A DNA stretch of 34,197 nucleotides from a bacterium (lineage in GTDB: Bacteria; Actinomycetota; Acidimicrobiia; Acidimicrobiales; Bin134), in NCBI GenBank assembly GCA_028819295.1, contig JAPPMA010000033.1, positions 1-34,197 of the forward strand, in the 5' to 3' direction. How positions within the stretch are numbered: the first letter of the stretch is position 1; each line of letters begins with the position of its first letter. Position numbers and translations under genes: made by a program. The notes under the pieces were generated by a model. That model saw nothing but the letters and a program-made list of their open reading frames with translations. It made no database searches and was not told the origin of the DNA. This document shows positions 14,474 to 21,532 of the stretch, in pieces.

Positions 14474-15280
14474 CTAGAAGGTGGTCGTCTGGCCGCCGTT
14501 GGAGCGGAAGACGTTGCCGGTGGTGAATTTGCCGGCGTCAGAGGCGAGGTAGAGCATGAGGTAGGCCTGATCGACGGCCTCGCCGAGGGCGCCGATGGGG
14601 GAGAGGTCCCGGGCGTAGTCCAAGAACTCGTCGTAGGCCTGCTGGTTGAGGGTGCCGTCGTCGTTGTGGAGCCGCCAGGTGGTGAAGTTGGTGAGCGTGC
14701 TGCCCGGCGCCACGGTGCAAACGCGGATTCCGTAGCGGCCCACCTCCAGCGACAGGGTTCGGCCCAGCATGGCCACTGCCGCCTTGGTGAAGGCGTACAC
14801 CCCGATGCCCTCATAGGCCAGGTCGATGGCCCCCGACGACACGTTCAGGATCACGCCTCCGCCGTCGTCCTTCATGGCCGCGATGGCCGCCTGGCAGCCG
14901 TATACGACCCCCTTCAGATTGAGGTCTATCCCGGCGTCGAGGTCGCGGTCGGTCAAGTCTTCGATGAGGCCGGGGAACATGGCGCCGGCGATGTTGGCGA
15001 TGATGTCCAGTCCGCCATAGGCGCCTACCGCTCGGGCCACCAGAGCCTCCACCTCATCGCGGGAGGTCACATTGCAGGCCTGGGCGATGGCCTCGCCCCC
15101 GTCCTCGCGGATGCGCTTTACCGTGTTCTCCGCCCCCTCGCCGTCGAGGTCGCCGCACACCACCTTGGCCCCGGCGGCGGCGAACAGCTCGGCGGTGGCC
15201 TCGCCGATGCCCGAGGCCGCCCCGGTGATCACCGCCACCTTGCCGTCGAGCCGGAATGCGTCCAGCGCGTCTGCCTTCAT
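14474..15280 (-). CDS. Short-chain dehydrogenase/reductase (classical SDR)
   Basis: The 268-residue protein has TGAASGIG (residues 19-26), NIAG (96-99), Ser in NVSSG (148-149) and YAFTK (Y162, K166). D44 after VVCG favours NAD(H). A ~25-residue insertion after the active site (FTTWRLHNDDGTLNQQAYDEF) forms the substrate-side flap. The start ATG 15280 is preceded by AGGAGG at good spacing. It is divergent from the next SDR gene, with 85 bases between the start codons. It is convergent with the acyl-CoA dehydrogenase gene. Its role in the same catabolic block is inferred from position only. Confidence 0.88.
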   Translation of the reverse strand: MKADALDAFRLDGKVAVITGAASGIGEATAELFAAAGAKVVCGDLDGEGAENTVKRIREDGGEAIAQACNVTSRDEVEALVARAVGAYGGLDIIANIAGAMFPGLIEDLTDRDLDAGIDLNLKGVVYGCQAAIAAMKDDGGGVILNVSSGAIDLAYEGIGVYAFTKAAVAMLGRTLSLEVGRYGIRVCTVAPGSTLTNFTTWRLHNDDGTLNQQAYDEFLDYARDLSPIGALGEAVDQAYLMLYLASDAGKFTTGNVFRSNGGQTTTF

Positions 15281-15365
15281 CAGATCCTCCTGTTACCTTT
15301 GCGGCTGCTGCGATCAATCAACCGCACAAGACAGGCAGCCTCGTGCGATTCATCAGGGAGCAATC

Positions 15366-16208
15366 ATGGCAGATGGCGTGAAGGGACACGGAGTGCTGGT
15401 GACCGGAGGCGGCACCGGCATCGGCCACGCCTGTGGGGCGGCATTGGCCGCCGACGGCGCCGCGGTGACCATTTGCGGCCGTACCGAGTCGAAGCTGGCC
15501 GATTCGGCCGAGCGCATCGAGCGGGCAGCAGCCAACGGCGGCAGCGCGGCCTACGTGGTGGCCGACGTGACCGACGAGGCTTCCATTGCCGCCGCCATTG
15601 CCGCCGCGGCCGAGCCCACCGGAACGCTGAACGGCGTGGTGGCCAACGCCGGGGGCGGCGGGGGCATGGGTCCCTACCATGTGCAGGACACCGACGAGTT
15701 CTTGCGGGTGCTGCACCTCAACGTGCTGGGCACCATGCTCACCATCAAGCACTCGGTGCCCCTGATGCGAGCCGCGGGGGGCGGGTCGTTCGTAGGCATG
15801 TCGTCGATCGCCGGACAGATCACCCACCCCTACTTCGGGGCCTACACCCCCGGCAAGGCGGGCATCGAGGCCATGATGCGCAACGCGGCCGACGAGTACG
15901 GCCCGGCCGGCATCCGGTTCAATGCCATCCGCCCCGGGTTCATCGCCACCGAGATCATGGAGGGCATCCCCCGCGACGGCGACGTGTACGAGAGCTACAT
16001 CGTGAACACGCCCATGGCCGACGTCGGGCTGCCCGAGGACGTGGGCCATCTGGCCCGGTTCCTGATCGGGCCGGAGTCGCGGTGGATCACCGGGCAGTGC
16101 ATCAACGTCGACGGCGGCCACAGCCTGCGGCGGGGCCCCGATTTCTCGCCGTTCATCGCCCCAGCGCTGGGTCCCGATGTGATGCTGGGCGCTGTGCCCG
16201 AAGCCTGA
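15366..16208 (+). CDS. Short-chain dehydrogenase/reductase, probably NADP-dependent
   Basis: The 280-residue protein has TGGGTGIG (residues 13-20), ANAGGGGG (93-100), SSIAG with Ser near 146-147, and YTPGK (Y160, K164). The second strand ends ICGRTES; the Arg right after Gly (residue 39) points to NADP(H) rather than NAD(H), unlike the other SDRs in the window. The C-terminus (GPDFSPFIAPALGPDVML) is longer than usual. ATG 15366 is chosen because AGGGAG lies 6-12 bases upstream and the frame further back overlaps the divergent gene. The resemblance is to 2,4-dienoyl-CoA reductase or hydroxyacyl SDRs, but I cannot fix the substrate. Confidence 0.85.
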   Translation: MADGVKGHGVLVTGGGTGIGHACGAALAADGAAVTICGRTESKLADSAERIERAAANGGSAAYVVADVTDEASIAAAIAAAAEPTGTLNGVVANAGGGGGMGPYHVQDTDEFLRVLHLNVLGTMLTIKHSVPLMRAAGGGSFVGMSSIAGQITHPYFGAYTPGKAGIEAMMRNAADEYGPAGIRFNAIRPGFIATEIMEGIPRDGDVYESYIVNTPMADVGLPEDVGHLARFLIGPESRWITGQCINVDGGHSLRRGPDFSPFIAPALGPDVMLGAVPEA

Positions 16209-16283
16209 TCGGCAAGGGGTTCACCGGAGAGCCCTGGCCGACCACATGGCTGTGCCCGCCGGATGAGATTGTCCGGATGGCGG

Positions 16284-16901
16284 CTAACGGCGGGAATGGT
16301 CGAAGTGGTAGTCGGGGTCGTGAACCACCACAGTCTTCACAATCATGTCCCATAGTGCTTGATTCCGGCTGTTGACTAGCAGGGCAATTGCGTTGGCCAA
16401 TAGCCAGAGAATGCTGAGTCTAGAAAAGATCAACTCCAAGGGAATGCCAATCGCCAAGGCCAGCACAAAGTTCCGCATAGCCATCCATCCCCAGTGGGCG
16501 GCTCTGCGCTCTTCCAACCGCACCACTCTCATTCTGAGCAATTGTTTGGCCGGGGTCTGGCCGCGCGCCCAGACGATGAGCATCCAAATGAGGTAGCCAA
16601 TGCCCAGGGTCACAACAGCTAATGGAATCTCAAGCAGGTACGCCCCCAACCGCCGGCCTTTCGACGCCAGCATCGAAAGCGGGTCGGGGGTCGGTGAACC
16701 ATAATCGGGCATTGACGCTCCTGCGACCGAACCCGGAGGCGGCGATGGCGGCGCATCGCGGGGGAGGTTCGCCTCGCTAGAGGTGATTGGATCGACTGAT
16801 TGCATGCCGTCGTCGGCTACTTGGTCTGTCCACTGTTCGCCATCGAACCAGCGGTATTGGTGGCGGCCGGTTGGGTCGGGCTCCCACGAAGAAACGCTCA
16901 T
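16284..16901 (-). CDS. DUF2510-RDD family membrane protein
   Basis: The 205-residue protein begins with a DUF2510 motif (SSWEPDPTGRHQYRWFDGEQWT), a small actinobacterial module with paired Trp residues, followed by a Pro/Ser-rich linker (about 45-80). The second half is an RDD domain: GRRLGAYLLEIPLAVV, GIGYLIWMLIVWARGQTPAKQLLRMRVV, then two more hydrophobic helices and SRNQALWDMIVKTVVV. RDD proteins are small membrane proteins, sometimes linked to ion transport. The function here is unknown. ATG 16901 is chosen because the DUF2510 motif starts there and a TAGCCT box lies 8 nt upstream. The codon use is less GC-biased than in the neighbours. Confidence 0.85.
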   Translation of the reverse strand: MSVSSWEPDPTGRHQYRWFDGEQWTDQVADDGMQSVDPITSSEANLPRDAPPSPPPGSVAGASMPDYGSPTPDPLSMLASKGRRLGAYLLEIPLAVVTLGIGYLIWMLIVWARGQTPAKQLLRMRVVRLEERRAAHWGWMAMRNFVLALAIGIPLELIFSRLSILWLLANAIALLVNSRNQALWDMIVKTVVVHDPDYHFDHSRR

Positions 16902-16909
16902 GGGTGGGC

Positions 16910-16915
16910 AGGCTA
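16910..16915 (-). promoter_or_regulatory. Predicted -10 box for the RDD gene (leaderless)
   Basis: TAGCCT on the minus strand lies 8 nt before ATG 16901. Confidence 0.4.
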
Positions 16916-16950
16916 GTACTTGGCAGCGACAATCGAACACCGGCAGGGTG

Positions 16951-17401
16951 ATGGTGATGACAACCTATGACGAGTTCTCCATGCTGGGCGACAACGCCGC
17001 TGAGGTCGGGCTGGAGTGGAGCGGGTCGCCGCTGGTGGAGCGCCGACGGGTGGAGGTGGCCAGCGGGCTCGGCTTGAGCGCCATCGTGTGGGGGGATGCG
17101 CCGGCCCGGGTGGTTTTTCTCCACGGAGGCGCCCAGAACGCCCACACTTGGGACACGGTCGTGCTGGCGCTGGGGGAGCCCGCGGCGGCAATGGATTTGC
17201 CTGGCCACGGGGCATTCCGACTGGCGGCCTGAGCACGACTACTGGCCGCCGTCGATGGCCGACGATGTGGCGGTGGCTGTTCGGGAACTGGCCCCTCAGT
17301 CCGAGTTGGTGGTGGGCATGTCGCTGGGCGGGTTGACCGCTATTTGCCTGGGAGCCCGCCATCCGGAGCTGGCCCGGCTGCTGGCCTCCAGGCTCGGCTA
17401 G
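16951..17401 (+). pseudogene. Frameshifted and truncated alpha/beta-hydrolase
   Basis: The first frame (ATG 16951 to about 17211) encodes an alpha/beta-hydrolase start: VVFLHGGAQNAHTWDTVVLAL with the oxyanion-hole HGG, then DLPGHG. At a GGGG run (17209-17212) the frame is lost and a stop follows at 17230-17232. Reading on in the next frame restores the family sequence: HSDWRPEHDYWPPSMADDV, then the nucleophile elbow VVGMSLGGLTA and ARHPELARLL, ending at a stop (17399-17401). One extra G explains the shift. The cap and the Asp and His of the catalytic triad are missing, because the frame stops about 150 residues in, right against the neighbouring gene. The truncation makes a true pseudogene more likely than a sequencing error alone. 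Confidence 0.8.
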
Positions 17402-17405
17402 TGGG

Positions 17406-18377
17406 CTAATCGTTGCCGTAGGCCGCGGTGAGGCGCTCGGCCCCGCCGATGCCGGGGGCGGGCCGGCCTCCGGGGTATCGGACCTTGTATGTCTCGGCCA
17501 AGCCGTCTCGCCATCCCACCTGGCACGGTCCGGTGAGGGAAATGCGCTTGGCCGGATCGGCCCCGCTGCCGGGCTGGGTGCCGGGAAAGGCATCGTAGAC
17601 GATCTCCGGCGTTTTCCCCGACAGCTCCCCCAGCAGCATCACCCAGTCTTCGGCCTTGACGTGCTCGTCCCCGCCCCAGTTGACCACTGTGGCCGGCACC
17701 GATGCCGCGGCCAGCAGCGGCTCGACCTGGGCGTTCATGTCGTCTTGGTGAATGGGGGAATAGGGCGACGGTGCCGGGGCCCGAAGCCGGACGGGGAGGT
17801 CGTTCATCACCCAGTCCATGTGATACACCGGCAGCCCCCCGTAGGGCCCGTAGCTGGCGTTGATCCGGGTGATGGTGGTGGGCAGGTCGAGTGCCCGGGC
17901 CATGGTGCGGGCCACCGCCTCCTGGCCGATCTTAGACATCGAATACGTGGGCGCGTGGACCGCATTGCAGTCGCCGATGCGGTCGGTCTCGGCATAGAGG
18001 TGCCACGGGTCGGGGTGGGGGTGGTACACCGAGCAGGTGGAGGCGATGAGGGCGGCCTTGGCCCTTCGGCAGTGGGCCATGAGCAGCCCGGTGCCCTCGG
18101 CGTTGACCCGGATCGCCCAGTCGTAGTCGAGGCCCTGCCCCTGAAAGGCCGCCATGTGAACCAGGTAGTCGAAGTCGTCGGGCAGCATGGAGAAGTCGCC
18201 GTCGGCCACATCAACAACCTCGGTGCGGACCCCGGCGGCCTCCACCTGTTCCCGGCTGCCCTCGGCGCTGAACCGGGCGATGCCCCACACCTCGTTGTGC
18301 TCGGCCAAAAAGGCCGCCATGGGGAAGGCGATCTGGCCGGTCATGCCGGTGATGAGGATCTTCTGGTCTTGCAGCAT
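17406..18377 (-). CDS. NAD-dependent epimerase/dehydratase (extended SDR)
   Basis: The 323-residue protein starts KILITGMTGQIAFPMAAFLA, the Rossmann GxxGxxA motif of extended SDRs (residues 11-17). It continues with VVDVADGDF, DYLVHMAA, VNAEGTGLL, IASTCSVY and the YSMSK active site (Y145, K149). RINASYGPYGGLP and SPIHQDDM are substrate-side blocks. This is the sugar-nucleotide epimerase/dehydratase fold; the exact reaction is not readable. It lies 23 bases after the PIG-L deacetylase gene on the same strand, in line with cofC, so all three may be co-transcribed. It ends 4 bases from the hydrolase pseudogene. Confidence 0.85.
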   Translation of the reverse strand: MLQDQKILITGMTGQIAFPMAAFLAEHNEVWGIARFSAEGSREQVEAAGVRTEVVDVADGDFSMLPDDFDYLVHMAAFQGQGLDYDWAIRVNAEGTGLLMAHCRRAKAALIASTCSVYHPHPDPWHLYAETDRIGDCNAVHAPTYSMSKIGQEAVARTMARALDLPTTITRINASYGPYGGLPVYHMDWVMNDLPVRLRAPAPSPYSPIHQDDMNAQVEPLLAAASVPATVVNWGGDEHVKAEDWVMLLGELSGKTPEIVYDAFPGTQPGSGADPAKRISLTGPCQVGWRDGLAETYKVRYPGGRPAPGIGGAERLTAAYGND

Positions 18378-18400
18378 GGGAACTGCTTAGCAGGTCGGGG

Positions 18401-19129
18401 CTAGAGGTCGTCGATCAGCTTGAACAGCTCGGCCGAGGCCAGCCCCGCTTCGGCGCCTGCCTCGGCCAGCTTGTCGGCCACCCACGAGTGGAATCGGGCC
18501 AAGTCGACATCGCCGGGGTCGGGGGGCAGGTTCAGGGTGGTCTCGTATTGGCTGGCGAACGCCTCCAGCGCAGTGGCCTTGGCTGACTCGAAGCCGGCGG
18601 TGTTCTCGGCATGGTCGGGCTCGTCGGCCTCAAACAGCAGCAGGGCGCCGGGACGGTGGGGGGCCAAGCCCAGATCAGGAAAGAAGTGGGGGTCGCGGGC
18701 GGCCACGATGCCGTCGGCGGTCAGCCAGCCGGCATGGCGGTGGTCGGGGTGGAGCCGCCATCGCCGCCACGGGTCGTGGCCCAGCACTACTTCGGGACGC
18801 AGGGTTCGGATCCACGAGGCCACCTGCCGCCGGGGTTCGAGACCCGACTCCAGCTCTCCGTCCACCCAGCCCAAGAACACCACCTCGCCCACCGCCCCCA
18901 GTCGCCGAGCCGACTCGCGCTGCTCGTCTTGGCGCGCGGCCACCAGCTTGTCGAGGTCGGCATCCGAATCCCAGGTGCCTTTGGAGCCGTCGGTACACAG
19001 CAGCAGGCTCACCTCGGATCCGGCATCGGCCCACTTGGCCAGCGTGGCCCCGGCGTTCAGCTCGATGTCGTCGGGATGGGCGCCGATGGCCAGCACCCGA
19101 TCGGGGATGGTCAGGTTTTGGGACTTCAC
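18401..19129 (-). CDS. PIG-L family deacetylase (LmbE-like)
   Basis: The 242-residue protein carries the zinc motif AHPDD (residues 17-21) and the second-site HPDHR (127-131), with LLLCTDGSKGTWD after the first motif, as in the PIG-L/LmbE family. Members remove N-acetyl groups from GlcNAc-type substrates; in actinobacteria they include MshB and Mca of mycothiol metabolism. It is shorter than MshB, and I cannot assign it to that role. Its ATG overlaps the cofC stop by four bases (ATGA), so translation is coupled. The epimerase gene follows after 23 bases, which hints at modification of a sugar or glycosylated cofactor. Confidence 0.88.
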   Translation of the reverse strand: MKSQNLTIPDRVLAIGAHPDDIELNAGATLAKWADAGSEVSLLLCTDGSKGTWDSDADLDKLVAARQDEQRESARRLGAVGEVVFLGWVDGELESGLEPRRQVASWIRTLRPEVVLGHDPWRRWRLHPDHRHAGWLTADGIVAARDPHFFPDLGLAPHRPGALLLFEADEPDHAENTAGFESAKATALEAFASQYETTLNLPPDPGDVDLARFHSWVADKLAEAGAEAGLASAELFKLIDDL

Positions 19130-19692
19130 GTCCTCACGGCCAATTCGTTGAGATCAGTGGGAAGATCGATGTCGAGCCCGAAAGTCGGGTCGCGCAGAAT
19201 ACGCAGGCTGCACCCCAGCCGCTGGGCCTCGGCCAAGTGGCGAGCGAACGAGCCTCCGCCGTACGAGAACTCAAACGGGCAGTCGCTGGGCAGGGCGATC
19301 ACATTGGTGCCGTCGTTGCGGCGGTCGGGCACCAGGGTGATGCCGCGCCAGTCGCCCAGCGGGGCCAGCGACCGGGCCAGCGGGAGGTCTCCATGGGCCA
19401 CGATCACCCGGTCGTAACCCGCATCCCGCAAGTGGTCCACCCCGCTGCGCACCGCACCGTTCAGGCCGGTGCCGGGTCGCCACACCACCTCAGCGCCCAC
19501 GGAGAGGGCCCAGCGCCGCACGCCGGCGTCATCGCACACCACCGCCACCGGCAGCGGCGCGGCCGACTGAACCACGTGGGTGGCCATGTCACGGGCGAGG
19601 GCGGCCCGCTCGGTGGCCCCAAGCGCGGGTGCCAGCCGGTTTTTGGCCTCCGCAAACGCCTTCACCGGGATCAACACCGCCATCGAACTCAC
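19126..19692 (-). CDS. cofC: 2-phospho-L-lactate/phosphoenolpyruvate guanylyltransferase (CofC/FbiD)
   Basis: The 188-residue nucleotidyltransferase activates 2-phospholactate or PEP with GTP in coenzyme F420 biosynthesis. Family features are AVLIPVKAFAEAKNRLAP at the N-terminus, VAVVCDDAGVRRWA, the TGLNGAVRSGVDHL block, VIVAHGDLPLA with the metal Asp, VPDRRNDGTNVIALP, and FSYGGGSFARHLAEA with GLDIDLPTDL at the end. The start is taken as GTG 19692 because a TAGACT box lies 7 nt upstream; ATG 19683 would lose only three residues. It is translationally coupled to the PIG-L gene downstream. Its presence implies that the host makes F420. Confidence 0.9.
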   Translation of the reverse strand: MSSMAVLIPVKAFAEAKNRLAPALGATERAALARDMATHVVQSAAPLPVAVVCDDAGVRRWALSVGAEVVWRPGTGLNGAVRSGVDHLRDAGYDRVIVAHGDLPLARSLAPLGDWRGITLVPDRRNDGTNVIALPSDCPFEFSYGGGSFARHLAEAQRLGCSLRILRDPTFGLDIDLPTDLNELAVRT

Positions 19693-19699
19693 CCGCAGG

Positions 19700-19705
19700 A
19701 GTCTA
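19700..19705 (-). promoter_or_regulatory. Predicted -10 box for cofC (leaderless)
   Basis: TAGACT on the minus strand lies 7 nt before GTG 19692. Confidence 0.45.
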
Positions 19706-19820
19706 CGGCCATCCGTTCCAGCAACCCGTAGCCCGGTTCTCGCGGTATCCGGCCAGACCAGACGAATCAGGACCAGGCAAAAGCCATGGTTTTTGCGCAG
19801 AATGGGGTTGCCATCGCATG

Positions 19821-19851
19821 CGTCATACTATAGATTTCTCACTGTATGACG
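19821..19851. promoter_or_regulatory. Candidate autoregulatory operator of the MazF-type toxin-antitoxin pair
   Basis: A perfect 8-bp inverted repeat, CGTCATAC (19821-19828) and GTATGACG (19844-19851), flanks 15 bases. The left arm overlaps a possible -10 (TACTAT, 19826-19831) and the right arm covers the antitoxin start codon at 19846. TAGATT (19831-19836) is another -10 candidate. Antitoxin binding here would block transcription. Confidence 0.6.
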
Positions 19852-20106
19852 ATGCTCAGCTTCCGGGTGCCGCCCGAAGAGGCGATCAGAGCGAAGGAGA
19901 CGGCCGATTATTTGGAAATTGCTCTCTCGGAGTTGTTCCGCGAGGCGCTGCGTCTCCACATCAACGCCATCTTGGCGGTGCGCGATGCCGAGATCTACGA
20001 GAAAATGCCGGTGACCGAGGACGAGCTGGCCTTGAACGCTGTTGAGTATTGGCTCCCGGCAGAAGACTGGTCGGACTGGATTGTTGACGATGACGCAGAG
20101 GGGTGA
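19846..20106 (+). CDS. Antitoxin of a MazF-type toxin-antitoxin pair (probable ribbon-helix-helix)
   Basis: The 86-residue acidic protein begins MTMLSFRVPPEEAIRAKETAD, a short strand followed by helices with an ALSELFREALRLHI block, as in ribbon-helix-helix antitoxins. The C-terminal half is acidic and Trp-rich (LPAEDWSDWIVDDDAEG), as expected for a toxin-wrapping tail. The start ATG 19846 sits within the right arm of an 8-bp inverted repeat; ATG 19852 is possible. The stop lies 17 bases inside the toxin gene, a coupled arrangement typical of type II systems. The family name is not certain; the pairing with the MazF-like gene is the main support. Confidence 0.75.
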   Translation: MTMLSFRVPPEEAIRAKETADYLEIALSELFREALRLHINAILAVRDAEIYEKMPVTEDELALNAVEYWLPAEDWSDWIVDDDAEG

Positions 20107-20398
20107 GATCTGGTTCGTCCAAATCCCCAGCGGGGATCGTCCAGTGCTCGTGCTCACCCGCGATCCAATTGCTGCCCGCATCGGCGGCGTGGTGGTCGCC
20201 GAACTCACCCGGACGATCCGGGGCATCGCCTCTGAGCTGCCGTTGACCGCAGACGACGGCGTTCCCGTCGAATGCGTAGTCAACTTTGACAACATCCACA
20301 CCACCCAACGCCATGCCTTTCGCCGCCGGGTAACCAAACTCAGCCCTGCCCGCATGAAAGAGGCCTGCCAGGTGCTCAAGGCCGCCACCGGCTGCTAA
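20090..20398 (+). CDS. MazF/PemK-family toxin (endoribonuclease)
   Basis: The 102-residue protein has the MazF/PemK start QRGEIWFVQIPSGDRPVLVLTRD (RGE-W, then the RP-VLV strand). It continues with VVVAELTRTIRGIASELPL, the VECVVNFDNIHTTQR block that contains the conserved NxDxI-type turn, and a final helix (SPARMKEACQVLKAA). MazF-type toxins cut single-stranded mRNA at short motifs. Length and domain are complete, so the toxin is probably active. It overlaps the antitoxin gene by 17 bases in another frame. gpsA begins 36 bases downstream with its own predicted -10. Confidence 0.88.
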   Translation: MTQRGEIWFVQIPSGDRPVLVLTRDPIAARIGGVVVAELTRTIRGIASELPLTADDGVPVECVVNFDNIHTTQRHAFRRRVTKLSPARMKEACQVLKAATGC

Positions 20399-20420
20399 GG
20401 CGTCAACCCGCCACCCCGCC

Positions 20421-20426
20421 TACGCT
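20421..20426 (+). promoter_or_regulatory. Predicted -10 box for gpsA; decides its start
   Basis: TACGCT lies 8 nt before ATG 20435 but only 2 nt before ATG 20429. This favours 20435 as the start codon. Confidence 0.4.
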
Positions 20427-20434
20427 CAATGCCT

Positions 20435-21532
20435 ATGTCCAACCGGGTTGCGGTGATCGGCGGAGGGTCGTGGGGCACCACGGTTGCCCATCTGGCCGCC
20501 CACAATGAGCCCACCCTTCTGTGGTGCCGTGACCCTAAGACGGCTGCCGCGGTGAACGAGCGCCACACCAATCCCCGCTACCTGGCCGGTTTCCACCTGC
20601 ACCCCGACCTGCGGGCCACCACCAACCTGAAGCAGGCCGTGGCCGAGGCCGAGGTGGTGGTGATGGGCGTGCCATCATCGGTGTTCCGATCGGTGATGGA
20701 GGAGGTGGCCCCTCACTTGCGCCCGTGGGTGCCGGTGGTGAGCCTCACCAAGGGGCTGGAGCAGGGCACCCGTCGGCAGATGACCGAGATCATCAACCAG
20801 GTGGCCCCTGCCCACCCGGCGGGAGCGCTCACCGGTCCCAACCTGGCCAAGGAGATCCTGGCCGGCCACGCCGCCACCTCGGTCATGGCCATGGCCGATG
20901 ACACGGTGGCCACCGCCCTACAGGGGGTGTTCACCACCGATTTGTTCCGTGTCTACACCAACGACGACGTGGTCGGCTGCGAGCTGGGCGGCACCCTCAA
21001 GAACGTGATCGCATTGGCCTCGGGCATGGTGGGCGGCCTCGGAGCCGGCGACAACACCCGGGCCGCGGTGATAACCCGGGGTTTGGCGGAGATGGGCCGA
21101 CTGGGCACCGCCATGGGGGGCCGGGCCGACACCTTTGCCGGGCTGGCCGGGATGGGCGACCTGCTGGCCACCTGCATGAGCCCCCAGAGCCGCAATCGAC
21201 ATGTCGGCGAGCAGCTGGGGCGGGGCCGGAAGCTCAAGGAGGTTCTGGCCGAGATGGACCAGGTGGCCGAGGGTGTGTTCACCGCCGGAGTGGTGGTGGA
21301 GCTGGCCGCTGAGCACGGCGTGGAGATGCCCATCAGCGCCGAGGTGCATGCGGTGGTCAAGGGCAGGCGGACTGCGGCCGAGGCCTCGATGGTGCTGATG
21401 GGGCGCCAGGCCCGCCCCGAGCCGGAGGCGGCCAGAGCGTCGCGTTTTCGCCGGTTATGGCCGGAAAAGGCGGATTCCAAGGGGTCGCGGCTCCGCCGAG
21501 TTTGGCAATTCGCCAGACGCTCTCCTCGATGA
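20435..21532 (+). CDS. gpsA: Glycerol-3-phosphate dehydrogenase [NAD(P)+]
   Basis: This cytoplasmic enzyme reduces dihydroxyacetone phosphate to sn-glycerol-3-phosphate for phospholipid synthesis. It shows [16 protein letters not shown] (Rossmann GxGxWG), [37 protein letters not shown], the catalytic-Lys block [17 protein letters not shown], and [20 protein letters not shown]. At 365 residues it is longer than the usual ~330-340. The extra C-terminal part is basic, with an imperfect internal repeat (SRFRRLW/SRLRRVW). ATG 20435 is chosen from promoter spacing; ATG 20429 is the alternative. Its TGA overlaps the ATG of the next gene, so the two are coupled. Confidence 0.93.
   Translation: MSNRVAVIGGGSWGTTVAHLAAHNEPTLLWCRDPKTAAAVNERHTNPRYLAGFHLHPDLRATTNLKQAVAEAEVVVMGVPSSVFRSVMEEVAPHLRPWVPVVSLTKGLEQGTRRQMTEIINQVAPAHPAGALTGPNLAKEILAGHAATSVMAMADDTVATALQGVFTTDLFRVYTNDDVVGCELGGTLKNVIALASGMVGGLGAGDNTRAAVITRGLAEMGRLGTAMGGRADTFAGLAGMGDLLATCMSPQSRNRHVGEQLGRGRKLKEVLAEMDQVAEGVFTAGVVVELAAEHGVEMPISAEVHAVVKGRRTAAEASMVLMGRQARPEPEAARASRFRRLWPEKADSKGSRLRRVWQFARRSPR

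Noticed and set aside
16209..16283. Terminator between the convergent SDR and RDD genes
   Set aside because: Only a five-bp CCGGA/TCCGG stem is present, with no T-run; nothing else is seen in this 75-base gap.
13478..16375. A very long plus-strand open frame (965 codons) across the acyl-CoA dehydrogenase and SDR genes
   Set aside because: It overlaps three well-supported genes in other frames, is Arg/Gly/His-rich low-complexity sequence typical of shifted frames in GC-rich DNA, and shows no domain.
18833..18850. GGGGTTCGAGACCC, resembling a tRNA T-arm
   Set aside because: The stem does not pair in the tRNA pattern, no acceptor or anticodon arm is nearby, and it lies inside the PIG-L coding sequence.
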